DNA of 64,000 bases. Source: Halogeometricum sp. S1BR25-6. Lineage in GTDB: Archaea; Halobacteriota; Halobacteria; Halobacteriales; Haloferacaceae. Where the stretch lies: the NCBI RefSeq assembly GCF_031624495.1, contig NZ_JAMQOP010000001.1, positions 1,674,001-1,738,000 of the forward strand. The letters are read 5' to 3'. Both the position numbers and the translations under genes were made by a program. The notes beneath the pieces were generated by a model that ran no database searches, was not told the DNA's origin, and was given only the letters and a program-made list of their open reading frames with translations. The stretch's first letter is position 1, and each line of letters opens with the position of its first letter. Positions 6,821-15,538 of the stretch are shown here, one piece after another.

Positions 6821-8245
6821 CTATCGCAATGGGGCAACGTTATCGCGGACCACTCGCCGGAATCGCGGCGAGAAGGTGACGAGTGAGATAAAGAAGGTTA
6901 TCGCCCCGAGACCAACCAAGAGGACGGTCACGACGTACGAGGGAAGGGGTAGCGTCGTTGACTCAACAGATAGGAGTATTGTCCAAATGACGCCACCCAT
7001 CACCGCCGCCGCGCCGACCTGCCTCAAGAGTTCGTGGTAGGGAATTGAGAACGAGACGATGTCATCGATATACCGATAGGTGACCCCAAGCGCGAACGCC
7101 GACGCAATGAGGCTCCCCACTGCTGCACCGAGCCACCCGAGTTGCCAAACTAGGAGAACGTTTAATCCGATATTCGCGCTGATGAACGCAGCGTTTGAGC
7201 GGAATGCGAGTTCGGGACGATTAACGGCTGTCAGCGCGGTGAGCAACTGCTTGAAGTAGCCATTGACGAGCAATGCCGCAACTAAGAGTATGAGTGCAGA
7301 ATGTCCGGTCGGAAACTCCGGACCGTAGAACAGGAGAATCCGGTCTCCGAGAAGAAGAGTACCGACAAGTCCCGGAATGAGGAAGAGTCCGGTGAACGCA
7401 AGTGTGTCAGAGATCAGGCCACCGATCTGGTCAAAGTCACCTTTTGAAGACATTTCACTCATTTCCGGGAAAAAACTTGATGCGACGGCATTTCCGAATG
7501 CAAGGAACGAAGCAACGTTCCACGCCGCGTTGTAGATACCAACCAATGCCGATGGGACAAAAAAACCGAGTACAAAAATGTCCATCCAAGTAAATGAGCG
7601 TCCTCTTAGAGAGTCAAGCCATGAAAACTGCGCAAACGACAACAGTGATTTGAAATGTTCTCGCGCGGGCGGAACATACGACAGATGGATCTTCATCCCC
7701 CCGAGAATAGCCGAGAAAACGATGCCTGCGACGGCGCCAATGAGCATCCCTGTGAGTCCAAAGCCAGCCGCCAGGAGGCCGATTTGAACGGCGCTCTGAC
7801 CGAACCGCTGGAGCGGTTCTAACGCGCCGGCAAAATGAACCTTATGTTGGCCTTCAAGAACAGTCCGGACGAACGACTGGAGTACTTTTGCCCCGAGGAG
7901 TACGAGAATGAGCGCGGTAGCATCAATACCGATGTAACTCGTGAGTTGAGGTGCGACAGCGATCACAATGAGAGCGGTGGCAGCAAAGAATATCGACATA
8001 CTTACAGCTCCTGCGACGAGGAACGGGGCGCTATCGCCTCTCTCGCTTAGACGTTTTTTGAGCGCGGCGGTCATCCCGAGTTCGCCGCCGAACTCCAGCC
8101 AGGCGACGACGACAATTATCAGGGAGTAGGTTCCGAAGACTTCTGGTCCGAGGAGTTGAGTGAAGTAGATGGTCGCAGCGAACCCCAGAAGCGATGCTAT
8201 GAGGTTGGAAGCATAGTGGAAGAAGGACGTTTGTCCCAACCTCAT
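6821..8245 (-). CDS. Polysaccharide/oligosaccharide flippase of the MOP superfamily
   Basis: This is a 474-residue integral membrane protein with about 12-14 hydrophobic helices. It starts MRLGQTSFFHYASNLIASLL and contains the usual Wzx-like opening with TQLLGPEVFGTYSLI. Members of this family move lipid-linked sugars across the membrane; Haloferax AglR has this role for dolichyl-phosphate-mannose. Its place between aglJ and the other glycosylation genes supports flipping the dolichyl-linked glycan to the outside. Codon use is less GC-biased than in the neighbours (many ATA, TTA and AGA codons), which suggests transfer. The symbol aglR is not given, because orthology cannot be judged. Confidence 0.85.
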   Translation of the reverse strand: MRLGQTSFFHYASNLIASLLGFAATIYFTQLLGPEVFGTYSLIIVVVAWLEFGGELGMTAALKKRLSERGDSAPFLVAGAVSMSIFFAATALIVIAVAPQLTSYIGIDATALILVLLGAKVLQSFVRTVLEGQHKVHFAGALEPLQRFGQSAVQIGLLAAGFGLTGMLIGAVAGIVFSAILGGMKIHLSYVPPAREHFKSLLSFAQFSWLDSLRGRSFTWMDIFVLGFFVPSALVGIYNAAWNVASFLAFGNAVASSFFPEMSEMSSKGDFDQIGGLISDTLAFTGLFLIPGLVGTLLLGDRILLFYGPEFPTGHSALILLVAALLVNGYFKQLLTALTAVNRPELAFRSNAAFISANIGLNVLLVWQLGWLGAAVGSLIASAFALGVTYRYIDDIVSFSIPYHELLRQVGAAAVMGGVIWTILLSVESTTLPLPSYVVTVLLVGLGAITFFISLVTFSPRFRRVVRDNVAPLR

Positions 8246-8371
8246 ACTAAAGAGTAATCATTCAGCTGACGAGTCAAGGGTGAGATGTAGGTTTCTTGGT
8301 TTCGATAGTTAAGGAAAAAGATGGTTAATCCCTACTAAGAAGTCGTAGTTATTTCTTGACGACTATGTTTT

Positions 8372-8908
8372 CTATTCGTTAGCGGAACTTAACTCTCCCC
8401 GTTCGATTCTCTGGAACTTAGCAGTGAGTTCTCCTGCATAACAACGGTGAGCAGCCCACGGTGGATAAATATTCGCTAGAGGGCGGAAAATTGGCATTAG
8501 GAAACGTTCGGGACCGGAAAGCCATACACGAAGTCTGCGCGATTGAAGCACGAATGGGACTTCTGGATCCCATGGCCTTCGATTCTCTGCACAAAATTGT
8601 TCTGGGGTAGCGAAACGCCACTCAGAGACGTGGGTATGATCTGTCTTTGCATCTTCACCTAATGGGACGGTAACCTCTAAGATACCTTCGTTCGTGAGAA
8701 TCCGTGCAGCTTCGTTGAAGAAGTGTTCGGGGTCAGCGATATGCTCGAGGACATGATTTGCTACAATTAGCTGAACTGATGAGTCTTCAAATGGCCACTT
8801 CCCTTCAAGATCCGCAACATGGTCTGCAGGCGGCTGTATATCGAGGGTTTCTGTGGCCCGAGGGTCGGGGTTTGTGCCTGCCCCGACATCTACAATGCGC
8901 TCGCTCAT
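8372..8908 (-). CDS. Class I SAM-dependent methyltransferase in the glycosylation locus
   Basis: This is a 178-residue protein. IVDVGAGTNPDPRA is the SAM-binding glycine loop, LDIQPPADHVADLEG carries the ribose-binding acid, and VANHVLEHIADPEHFFNEAARIL is the typical post-motif of class I enzymes. It overlaps the upstream glycosyltransferase by four bases (ATGA), so the two are probably translated together. The substrate is likely a glycan or lipid-linked sugar. Haloferax AglP methylates a hexuronic acid in the same pathway, but this protein is shorter and I do not claim orthology. It shares the AT-rich composition of the segment. Confidence 0.8.
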   Translation of the reverse strand: MSERIVDVGAGTNPDPRATETLDIQPPADHVADLEGKWPFEDSSVQLIVANHVLEHIADPEHFFNEAARILTNEGILEVTVPLGEDAKTDHTHVSEWRFATPEQFCAENRRPWDPEVPFVLQSRRLRVWLSGPERFLMPIFRPLANIYPPWAAHRCYAGELTAKFQRIERGELSSANE

Positions 8909-10098
8909 TTGATGTTCCCATCCTGCTGGAGTTGCTCTCTTGAGATTTCGTCTCGCCCTCCCTCTCCCCAGGGTGTAACAATTTTATTCTCTCTTTGGAC
9001 CTTAGAGACAATTCCTCGCATTTCGCGGGCGAACCGCTCAAACGAGAATCGATCAGCAAAGTTCTCGATTTCCTCTTCTGTCCATTGTACTCCGTCACGG
9101 TCAATCCGATAAAGAGCATCAGAAAGTTCTCCACGAACGTAGGTCACACCTCGTTCTTCTCCGACTAGATACTCGGTGAACCCTTCTCGAACGCCTATCA
9201 CGGGAGTACCAGATGCTAGAGCTTCTACGGTAGTAATCCCAAAGTCCTCAGCTTCCGCGTTCACAACGAAGCCTTTCGCTCGGCTCATAAGTTGTCGTTT
9301 CTCCGATTCAGAGACGTAGCCTACAAATTTCACGTTATCAGGCGCAATTTTTTCAAGACGGCCACGTTCACTCCCATCGCCTGCAACGACAAGAGTTTTA
9401 TTGGGGTGTTGGCTGAATGCGGTGACAACCTCGTCTATGCGTTTATGCCCATCAAGACGGGACAATGAGAGGTAAATATCGTCCGTTTCTGCGAGCGTAC
9501 GGGAGTATTTCTCAACATTAACCGCGGGGTAGACAACGCTGATATTTTGCTTGGGAACTCCCCAATAACGGCGAACACGACGAGCAACCACCTCGGAATT
9601 AACGACTATTCTATCCGGCTTTTGTGCATAGCTAGAGTATATATGTCGCTCCGCCTTTCGGATTCCTCGAAAGGCGATTTTCTTCGGACCTTCCAGAGGG
9701 CCAGATATTTTGGATACCGCTTGTTCCAGTAAGTCGGTTGCATACCTTGATGTGTGATGAATGTAGGCAATCCAAGTTTGGCCGTCGGGTGGTACGTAGG
9801 CGAGCGGCTCATTCCCAGATGTAATGACTATCTCAAAGTCTCGAAGGGGAGCAGCCTTTTCCCACAGAAATTGGTAGCCAATCATTTGACCGACTCCACC
9901 ATGATCTACGAGGCGTTGAAGAACCCCGTCTTTGGAGATAGCCTCCGAGCTAATGTCGTCTGGCCCGATATCCGGATCTTTCGAGCCAACGAACAAAGGG
10001 GCGTCGAAGGTTCGAGCGAGATCCCACGCGACGCGTTCGCCGCCACCGTTGCAGTGTTCTCCCCAGTGTGCTATCGCAGTATTTCCAGTATGGTCCAT
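8905..10098 (-). CDS. Family 4 glycosyltransferase
   Basis: This is a 397-residue GT-B enzyme. The N-terminal domain carries the glycine-rich acceptor loop (WGEHCNGGGERVAWDLA). The C-terminal domain carries the GT4 hallmark AEDFGITTVEALASGTPVIG followed by EGFTEYL, with the nucleotide-sugar-binding EX7E pattern. ISVVYPAVNVEKY and YLSLSRLDGHKRIDEVV mark the domain border. It probably adds one sugar to the growing dolichyl-linked glycan from the cytoplasmic side. The ATG at 10098 is preferred over the GTG at 10110. The first gene of an operon with the methyltransferase, it is AT-rich like its neighbours and divergent from aglF. Confidence 0.85.
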   Translation of the reverse strand: MDHTGNTAIAHWGEHCNGGGERVAWDLARTFDAPLFVGSKDPDIGPDDISSEAISKDGVLQRLVDHGGVGQMIGYQFLWEKAAPLRDFEIVITSGNEPLAYVPPDGQTWIAYIHHTSRYATDLLEQAVSKISGPLEGPKKIAFRGIRKAERHIYSSYAQKPDRIVVNSEVVARRVRRYWGVPKQNISVVYPAVNVEKYSRTLAETDDIYLSLSRLDGHKRIDEVVTAFSQHPNKTLVVAGDGSERGRLEKIAPDNVKFVGYVSESEKRQLMSRAKGFVVNAEAEDFGITTVEALASGTPVIGVREGFTEYLVGEERGVTYVRGELSDALYRIDRDGVQWTEEEIENFADRFSFERFAREMRGIVSKVQRENKIVTPWGEGGRDEISREQLQQDGNIK

Positions 10099-10270
10099 GC
10101 GTGTTCTCACATTCGTCTAGCAACGTAAGTAACGGTTACGCTAACGAACACAATCATATAGACAGAGCGAGAACAAATATAGCCGCCCTCATTTTAGAAG
10201 GATGACAAGCTGAGCGTGTGGTTTTCTTACGTCGAAAACCAGCCTGGTCAACAACCCTTCCCACACCTGA

Positions 10271-10280
10271 AGATATATAC
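10271..10280 (+). promoter_or_regulatory. TATA box of aglF
   Basis: agatatatac lies about 26 bases upstream of the ATG at 10305, the expected archaeal spacing for a leaderless message. This decides that ATG over the upstream in-frame ATG at 10287. Confidence 0.6.
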
Positions 10281-10304
10281 AGACTCATGCAAAACCAGCC
10301 AGAC

Positions 10305-11030
10305 ATGCAAGCTGTCGTCCTCGCCGCCGGCAAAGGAACCAGACTCCGACCGCTCACCGAAGACAAACCCAAGGGAATGGTCGAAGTCGACGGTAAACCC
10401 ATCCTCACGCACTGTTTCGACCAACTCGTCGACCTCGGCGCCGAGAAACTCGTCGTCGTCGTCGGCTACAAAAAAGAAGTCATCATCAGCCACTACGACG
10501 ACGAATACAGGGGAGTGCCAATCACCTACGCACACCAGCGAGAGCAGAAGGGACTTGCGCACGCCCTCCTGACCGTCGAGGACCACGTCGACGAGGACTT
10601 CATGCTGATGCTCGGCGACAACATTTTCAACGCGAACTTACAGGACGTCGTCAAACGACAGCGCGAGGACCGCGCGGACGCGGCATTCCTCGTCGAGGAA
10701 GTGCCGTGGGAGGAGGCCTCGCGCTACGGCGTCTGCGTCACGAACGACTACGGGGAGATAATCGAAGTCGTCGAGAAGCCCGACGAACCCGAGTCGAACC
10801 TCGTGATGACCGGCTTCTACACGTTCACGCCCGAAATTTTCCACGCCTGCCACCTCGTCCAGCCCTCTAACCGCGGCGAGTACGAGATCAGCGAGGCCGT
10901 CGACCTGCTCATCCGGTCGGGCCGGACCATCGACGCCATCGGCATCGACGGCTGGCGGATGGATATCGGCTATCCCGAGGACCGCGACGAGGCCGAGAAG
11001 CGGTTACAAGCGGAAGTTGAGGAGGCATAG
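10305..11030 (+). CDS. aglF: AglF-type glucose-1-phosphate uridylyltransferase
   Basis: This sugar-nucleotide enzyme makes UDP-glucose, the precursor of UDP-glucuronate, for protein N-glycosylation. The 241 residues open with the nucleotidyltransferase signature MQAVVLAAGKGTRLRPLTE and KPKGMVEVDGKPIL. LMLGDNIF carries the metal-binding Asp, and GWRMDIGYPEDRDEA closes the fold. The sequence closely resembles Haloferax AglF as I remember it. GC content returns to the genome norm from here on, so this gene marks the right border of the AT-rich segment. Confidence 0.92.
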   Translation: MQAVVLAAGKGTRLRPLTEDKPKGMVEVDGKPILTHCFDQLVDLGAEKLVVVVGYKKEVIISHYDDEYRGVPITYAHQREQKGLAHALLTVEDHVDEDFMLMLGDNIFNANLQDVVKRQREDRADAAFLVEEVPWEEASRYGVCVTNDYGEIIEVVEKPDEPESNLVMTGFYTFTPEIFHACHLVQPSNRGEYEISEAVDLLIRSGRTIDAIGIDGWRMDIGYPEDRDEAEKRLQAEVEEA

Positions 11031-11064
11031 AGAGACAGACACATACGGAGAGTCAGTAGGAGGG

Positions 11065-12006
11065 CTACTCGTTCACTTTCTCGACTAGATTCGGGGTTAA
11101 TACCCCGTACAGGTACCCGAATCCCACAGCAGCAGTAAACACGAATATCGCGACCAACTGCTGTACTTTCGCCGCAGACGGGCGCTTGGCGAGTTCGTAC
11201 AGTCGGTCGGGAATGTAGGCGGTCAAGAGGTCCTTCAGGTACTCGTTCTTTCCTCCGGAGGCCTGCGGGAGGATGAGGTCCATGACGCGTTTGGAGTAGC
11301 CCTGCCAGAACGACCGGAAGACGAGCCACCGGAAGTCGGTCCGGTACTCAAACAGTTTGTGGTGGACGCGGGCGCGCTTGTTGTAGATGACGCGTTTGCC
11401 GGTGTTCTCGTAGATGCGGACGCAAACCGGCGCCTCGTGGGCTTGGATGTGCCGGTCACCCTTTCGGCCGGTGTTCTCGTCGTAGCCGCCGGCCTTCAGG
11501 AACGCGTCGCGTCTGAACGAGATGTTCGAACCGTACGTGTTGCGCACCTCGTCGAGATGGTTCCCGAAGCCGCGTTCGTCGCAACCGACGAGCCAGTAGA
11601 ACTCCGAAGGGAAGAAGTCGGGCTTCTCGGCCACCCAGTCAGGGACCACGTTCCCGCCGACGGCGACGGCTTCGGGGTTGTCCTCGTACGTCTCGACGAG
11701 TTTCTCGATCCAGTCGGGTTCGGCGGTGGCGTCGTCGTCGATCATGGCAACGACGTCACCCGAGGCGAGTTTCGCTCCCTTCGTTCGACTGTAGGAGATG
11801 CCGCGATTCTCGTCGTTGCAGTGGAGGACAACTCCCTCACGGTCGCCGAAGTCCGCTTGCACTCGTGAGAAGACGTCCTCGTTGCCGTCGACGACGAGGA
11901 CGACTTCGAGGTCGTCGTAGGTCTGTGCGAGGACGCTCTCCACGCACTCGCTGAAGGGGGAATACCGTTCCATCGAGTACGTACAGACGACTACGGAAAC
12001 CTTCAT
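11065..12006 (-). CDS. aglG: AglG-type hexuronosyltransferase
   Basis: This family-2 glycosyltransferase, like Haloferax AglG, is expected to add glucuronic acid as the second sugar on dolichyl phosphate. The 313 residues begin MKVSVVVCTYSMERYSPFSE and carry VLVVDGN and the catalytic metal motif AMIDDDATAEPDW near residue 90. GSNISFRRDAFLKAGGYDE forms the acceptor side, and one C-terminal membrane helix follows (VQQLVAIFVFTAAVGFGYLYG). The length equals that of AglG. It is convergent with aglF and divergent from aglB. It depends on AglM for its donor UDP-glucuronate. Confidence 0.9.
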   Translation of the reverse strand: MKVSVVVCTYSMERYSPFSECVESVLAQTYDDLEVVLVVDGNEDVFSRVQADFGDREGVVLHCNDENRGISYSRTKGAKLASGDVVAMIDDDATAEPDWIEKLVETYEDNPEAVAVGGNVVPDWVAEKPDFFPSEFYWLVGCDERGFGNHLDEVRNTYGSNISFRRDAFLKAGGYDENTGRKGDRHIQAHEAPVCVRIYENTGKRVIYNKRARVHHKLFEYRTDFRWLVFRSFWQGYSKRVMDLILPQASGGKNEYLKDLLTAYIPDRLYELAKRPSAAKVQQLVAIFVFTAAVGFGYLYGVLTPNLVEKVNE

Positions 12007-12126
12007 CTGCGGAGGCTATCTCCGGGCGCCCGATAAACGTTGTCCTTCAACGACCGCGTCAGCGGGTCAGACCCGCCAAAACGTGCATCACAAGGCTTAT
12101 CAGCATATTCCCAGTCGGTGGAGACG

Positions 12127-15100
12127 ATGAGCGACTCGCAGAGAGAGGATTCGCCCTCCGTAGCGGATTCCCTCCGGAATCACTACCCCAAAGCCGTCCT
12201 CGCCGGGATTTTCGCCGTCATGCTGTGGATACGACTCCGCAGTTACGACCGATTCATCGTCGACGGCGAAGTGTTCTTCTCCGGAAACGACGCGTGGTAC
12301 CACCTCCGACAAGTGAACTACACGGTCAGAAACTGGCCGTTCACGATGCCGTTCGACCCGTGGACCGGATTCCCGTACGGCGTCCTCGCCGGCCAGTTCG
12401 GCACGCTGTACGACCAACTGATCGCGACCGCCGCCCTGATTCTCGGTCTCGGCGACCCCTCGCAGATGCTCGTCGGCAAGACGCTGTTGGTCGCCCCCGC
12501 CGTGTTCGGCGCCCTCACCGTTATCCCGACGTACCTCATCGGAAAGCGCCTCGGCGGGCGCATCGGCGGTCTGTTCGGCGCTATCGTCCTCATGCTCCTG
12601 CCGGGCACGTTCCTCCGTCGTGGCCTCGTCGGCTTCGCCGACCACAACGTCGCCGAACCGCTGTTCATGGCGTTGGCCGTCTTCGCGATGATGGTCGCGC
12701 TCACGGTCGCGGCACGGGAACGACCGATCTGGGAACTGGTCGCCCAACGTGACACGGGAGCGCTCCGTCGTCCGACCGTCTGGTCGGTCGTCGCCGGACT
12801 TGCCGTCGCGGCGTACATGGCCGTCTGGCCGCCGGGTATCCTCCTCGTCGGTATCGTCGGCGTCTACTTCGTCCTCCAGATGGTCAACGACTCCCTGCAC
12901 GGCGAATCCCCGGAACACGTCGCCTACGTCGCCGCGGTCTCGATGGCGGTCACGACCGTTATCATGGTCGCACTCATCGAGGAACCCGGATTCGGCGTGA
13001 CCGGGTTCTCGCTGCTACAGCCGCTTCTCTCGCTCGGCGTCGGCGCCGGCGCGGTCGTGCTCGCGGCCCTCGCCCGGGCGATGGAGGGACGCGACGTCGA
13101 CGAGTCGCTCTACCCCGCTGCAGTCGGTGGCTTGATTCTCGTCTCCGTCGGACTGTTCGCGATCGTCCTTCCGTCTGTGTTCGACAGCATCGCACACAAC
13201 CTCCTTCGAACCGTCGGTTTCAGCGCCGGCGCGGAAACGCGCACCATCGGCGAGGCGCAACCGTTCCTCGCCGGGTCGGTGACAGGCGCGAACGCCGTCA
13301 TCCTGGAGTACGGGTTCACCTTCTTCACCGGCCTCCTCGCCATCATCTGGCTGACGGTCAAACCCCTCGTCCGCGACGGGAGTTCACGGAAGATCGGATA
13401 CGTCGTCGGCGCGCTCGCCGTCATCGGTCTCATCCTCCTGGTGCCGGCTCTCACCGGTCTCATCGGGAACGCCATCGGAATCGCGCCCTCGCTGATCGGT
13501 CTGTTCATCGTCACGGCGCTTATCGTCGGGGCTATCCTGCAGGCGCGCTACGAACCCGAGCGACTGTTCGTCCTCGTCTGGCTGGCGTTCATCACCGCGG
13601 CGGCGTTCACACAGGTGCGTTTCAACTACTACCTCGCCGTCGGCGTCGCCGTCGCCAACGCCTACCTCATCGGCGAACTCGTCGGGTCGAGCTACCTCGG
13701 CCTCCGGTCGGTCGAGCGCGTGAACGACGTTTCGGGCTATCAGGTTCTCGCCGTCGTCGCGGCGATTCTGCTCATCCTCGCGCCCGCGCTCGTCGTCCCG
13801 ATATCGGTGAGCACCGCGTCGGGCGGTAGCGCGAGCACGAGCACCGCGTGGCAGGTGGGCAACTCCACCTCTCCGGGAGAAGTGCTCGTCTGGGAGGAAT
13901 CGCTGGAGTGGATGAACCAGTCGACGCCCGCCGAGGGCAACTTCGGCGGCGCGGGTAACGCCGACCAACTCCAACTGTACGAGTCCTACGAGTACACGGA
14001 AGACTTCGACTACCCCGAGGGCGCCTACGGCGTGATGTCGTGGTGGGACTACGGCCACTGGATCACCGTCGAAGGCGAGCGCATCCCGAACGCCAACCCG
14101 TTCCAGCAGGGGGCGACGACGGCGGCGAACTTCCTGCTCGCTCCCAACGAGAGCCAGGCGCGGGACGTCCTCGCCTCGCAGAGCACCGAGGGCGAGCAGA
14201 CCCGCTACGTGATGGTCGACTGGAAGATGGTCACGCCGGGGTCGAAGTTCAGCGCTCCCACCGTCTTCTACGACGCCGAGAACATCTCGCAGGACGACTT
14301 CTTCGCGACGCGCGTCTACCGCTTCGGCAGCGACGGCTCGTACGCCGGCCAGAACTTCCTGGTCCGCGACCAGCGCTACTACGATAGCCTGATGACCCGC
14401 CTGTACTACTACCACGGGAGTTCGCAGTCGGCGGCGCCGGTCGTCCTCGACTGGGAGCCCCGGTCGGTGCAGACGGGAAGCGGTACCGCCTCGGTCCCCG
14501 GTAATCCCTCCGGGAACGCGTCGCTCGTCCGCCAGTTCGACAACATGAGCGCGGCGCGACAGTTCGTCGAGCGCGACGGGACCGCTCAAGTCGGCGGTAT
14601 CGGCGGCTATCCCGAGGAGGACGTGCCGGCCCTGCAGCACTATCGGCTCGTCCACGCGACGCAGACGTCGGCGCTGACCTCGTCGAACACCTACCTGCAA
14701 CTGGCCGTCGGTGACGCCCGAGCGGCCGGGTTCAACGTTCGGCAGATCAGCGACCTCCAACCCGTCCTCCCGCGCGACAGTTCGTGGGTCAAGACGTTCG
14801 AACGCGTCCCAGGCGCGACGGTGCAGGGAAGCGGCGCGCCCGCCGACAGCACCGTCACCGCGAGCGTGCGGATGCAGATGGCCGGGTCGAACAGCACGTT
14901 CACCTACACGCAGGAGGCCCAGACTGACCAGAACGGCGAGTTCACCATGACGCTGCCGTACTCGACGACGGGCTACGACGAGTACGGCCCCGAGAACGGG
15001 TACACGGACGTCAACGTCCGGGCGGCCGGACCCTACACCATATCCACCGGCGCGAGCGTCAACGAGAGCGGCTACGTCGTGCGCGAGAGCGCGAACCTCT

Positions 15101-15384
15101 CGGTGCCGGAGGGACAGGTGAACGGCGCCCAGAACGACACGCTCACGGTCGAACTGGAGCGGAGCGCACAGCAACTGCAGACGCAGACGTCGAACAGTTC
15201 GTCGGGCGCTTCGGGCAACGCCTCGGCCTCGGGCGCGTCCGAGACGGCGACCGAGTCGGGCGACTCGTCCGAATCGAGCGACACGTCGTCCGACACCGCC
15301 GGTACGCCGACGGCATCAGGTGCAGTGGAGTCCCCGTCGCTCGTCGCCCCGGACTCGACGTTCGCGGCGAAGTCGTCGGTATAG
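12127..15384 (+). CDS. aglB: Dolichyl-phosphate-oligosaccharide-protein glycotransferase (oligosaccharyltransferase)
   Basis: This archaeal STT3 homolog transfers the finished glycan from dolichyl phosphate to Asn in Asn-X-Ser/Thr of S-layer and archaellum proteins on the outer face of the membrane. The 1085 residues show an N-terminal membrane part (about 13 helices, residues 25-590) with the catalytic GNDAWYH loop near 54. An extracellular domain follows with the invariant WWDYG at 639-643. The end is a Ser/Thr/Asn-rich tail from about 1010. The ATG at 12127 is chosen over 12040 because ggcttatcag lies about 30 bases upstream as a TATA box. It acts with aglJ, aglG, aglM and the flippase. 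Confidence 0.95.
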   Translation: MSDSQREDSPSVADSLRNHYPKAVLAGIFAVMLWIRLRSYDRFIVDGEVFFSGNDAWYHLRQVNYTVRNWPFTMPFDPWTGFPYGVLAGQFGTLYDQLIATAALILGLGDPSQMLVGKTLLVAPAVFGALTVIPTYLIGKRLGGRIGGLFGAIVLMLLPGTFLRRGLVGFADHNVAEPLFMALAVFAMMVALTVAARERPIWELVAQRDTGALRRPTVWSVVAGLAVAAYMAVWPPGILLVGIVGVYFVLQMVNDSLHGESPEHVAYVAAVSMAVTTVIMVALIEEPGFGVTGFSLLQPLLSLGVGAGAVVLAALARAMEGRDVDESLYPAAVGGLILVSVGLFAIVLPSVFDSIAHNLLRTVGFSAGAETRTIGEAQPFLAGSVTGANAVILEYGFTFFTGLLAIIWLTVKPLVRDGSSRKIGYVVGALAVIGLILLVPALTGLIGNAIGIAPSLIGLFIVTALIVGAILQARYEPERLFVLVWLAFITAAAFTQVRFNYYLAVGVAVANAYLIGELVGSSYLGLRSVERVNDVSGYQVLAVVAAILLILAPALVVPISVSTASGGSASTSTAWQVGNSTSPGEVLVWEESLEWMNQSTPAEGNFGGAGNADQLQLYESYEYTEDFDYPEGAYGVMSWWDYGHWITVEGERIPNANPFQQGATTAANFLLAPNESQARDVLASQSTEGEQTRYVMVDWKMVTPGSKFSAPTVFYDAENISQDDFFATRVYRFGSDGSYAGQNFLVRDQRYYDSLMTRLYYYHGSSQSAAPVVLDWEPRSVQTGSGTASVPGNPSGNASLVRQFDNMSAARQFVERDGTAQVGGIGGYPEEDVPALQHYRLVHATQTSALTSSNTYLQLAVGDARAAGFNVRQISDLQPVLPRDSSWVKTFERVPGATVQGSGAPADSTVTASVRMQMAGSNSTFTYTQEAQTDQNGEFTMTLPYSTTGYDEYGPENGYTDVNVRAAGPYTISTGASVNESGYVVRESANLSVPEGQVNGAQNDTLTVELERSAQQLQTQTSNSSSGASGNASASGASETATESGDSSESSDTSSDTAGTPTASGAVESPSLVAPDSTFAAKSSV

Positions 15385-15538
15385 GTTCGAGAATCGACGC
15401 GGTCTTTCTCTTCGAGTTCGCTGCCGCATTTCCAGTCGGAGAGCGACGGCTACGGCGGAGCGGAACGGAAGAGAGAAACGACGAATCGGAGAGAAGGGAT
15501 ACGAGAGGAATCGGAGAGGGGACCGATGCGCGCCGGCC

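Noticed and set aside
13384-15174. Open frame of about 600 codons antisense to aglB
   Set aside because: It is rich in Arg, Val and His and follows the third-position GC of aglB. Similar long antisense frames lie under most GC-rich genes here (for example 22932-24599 and 28600-29823), with no domain or promoter.
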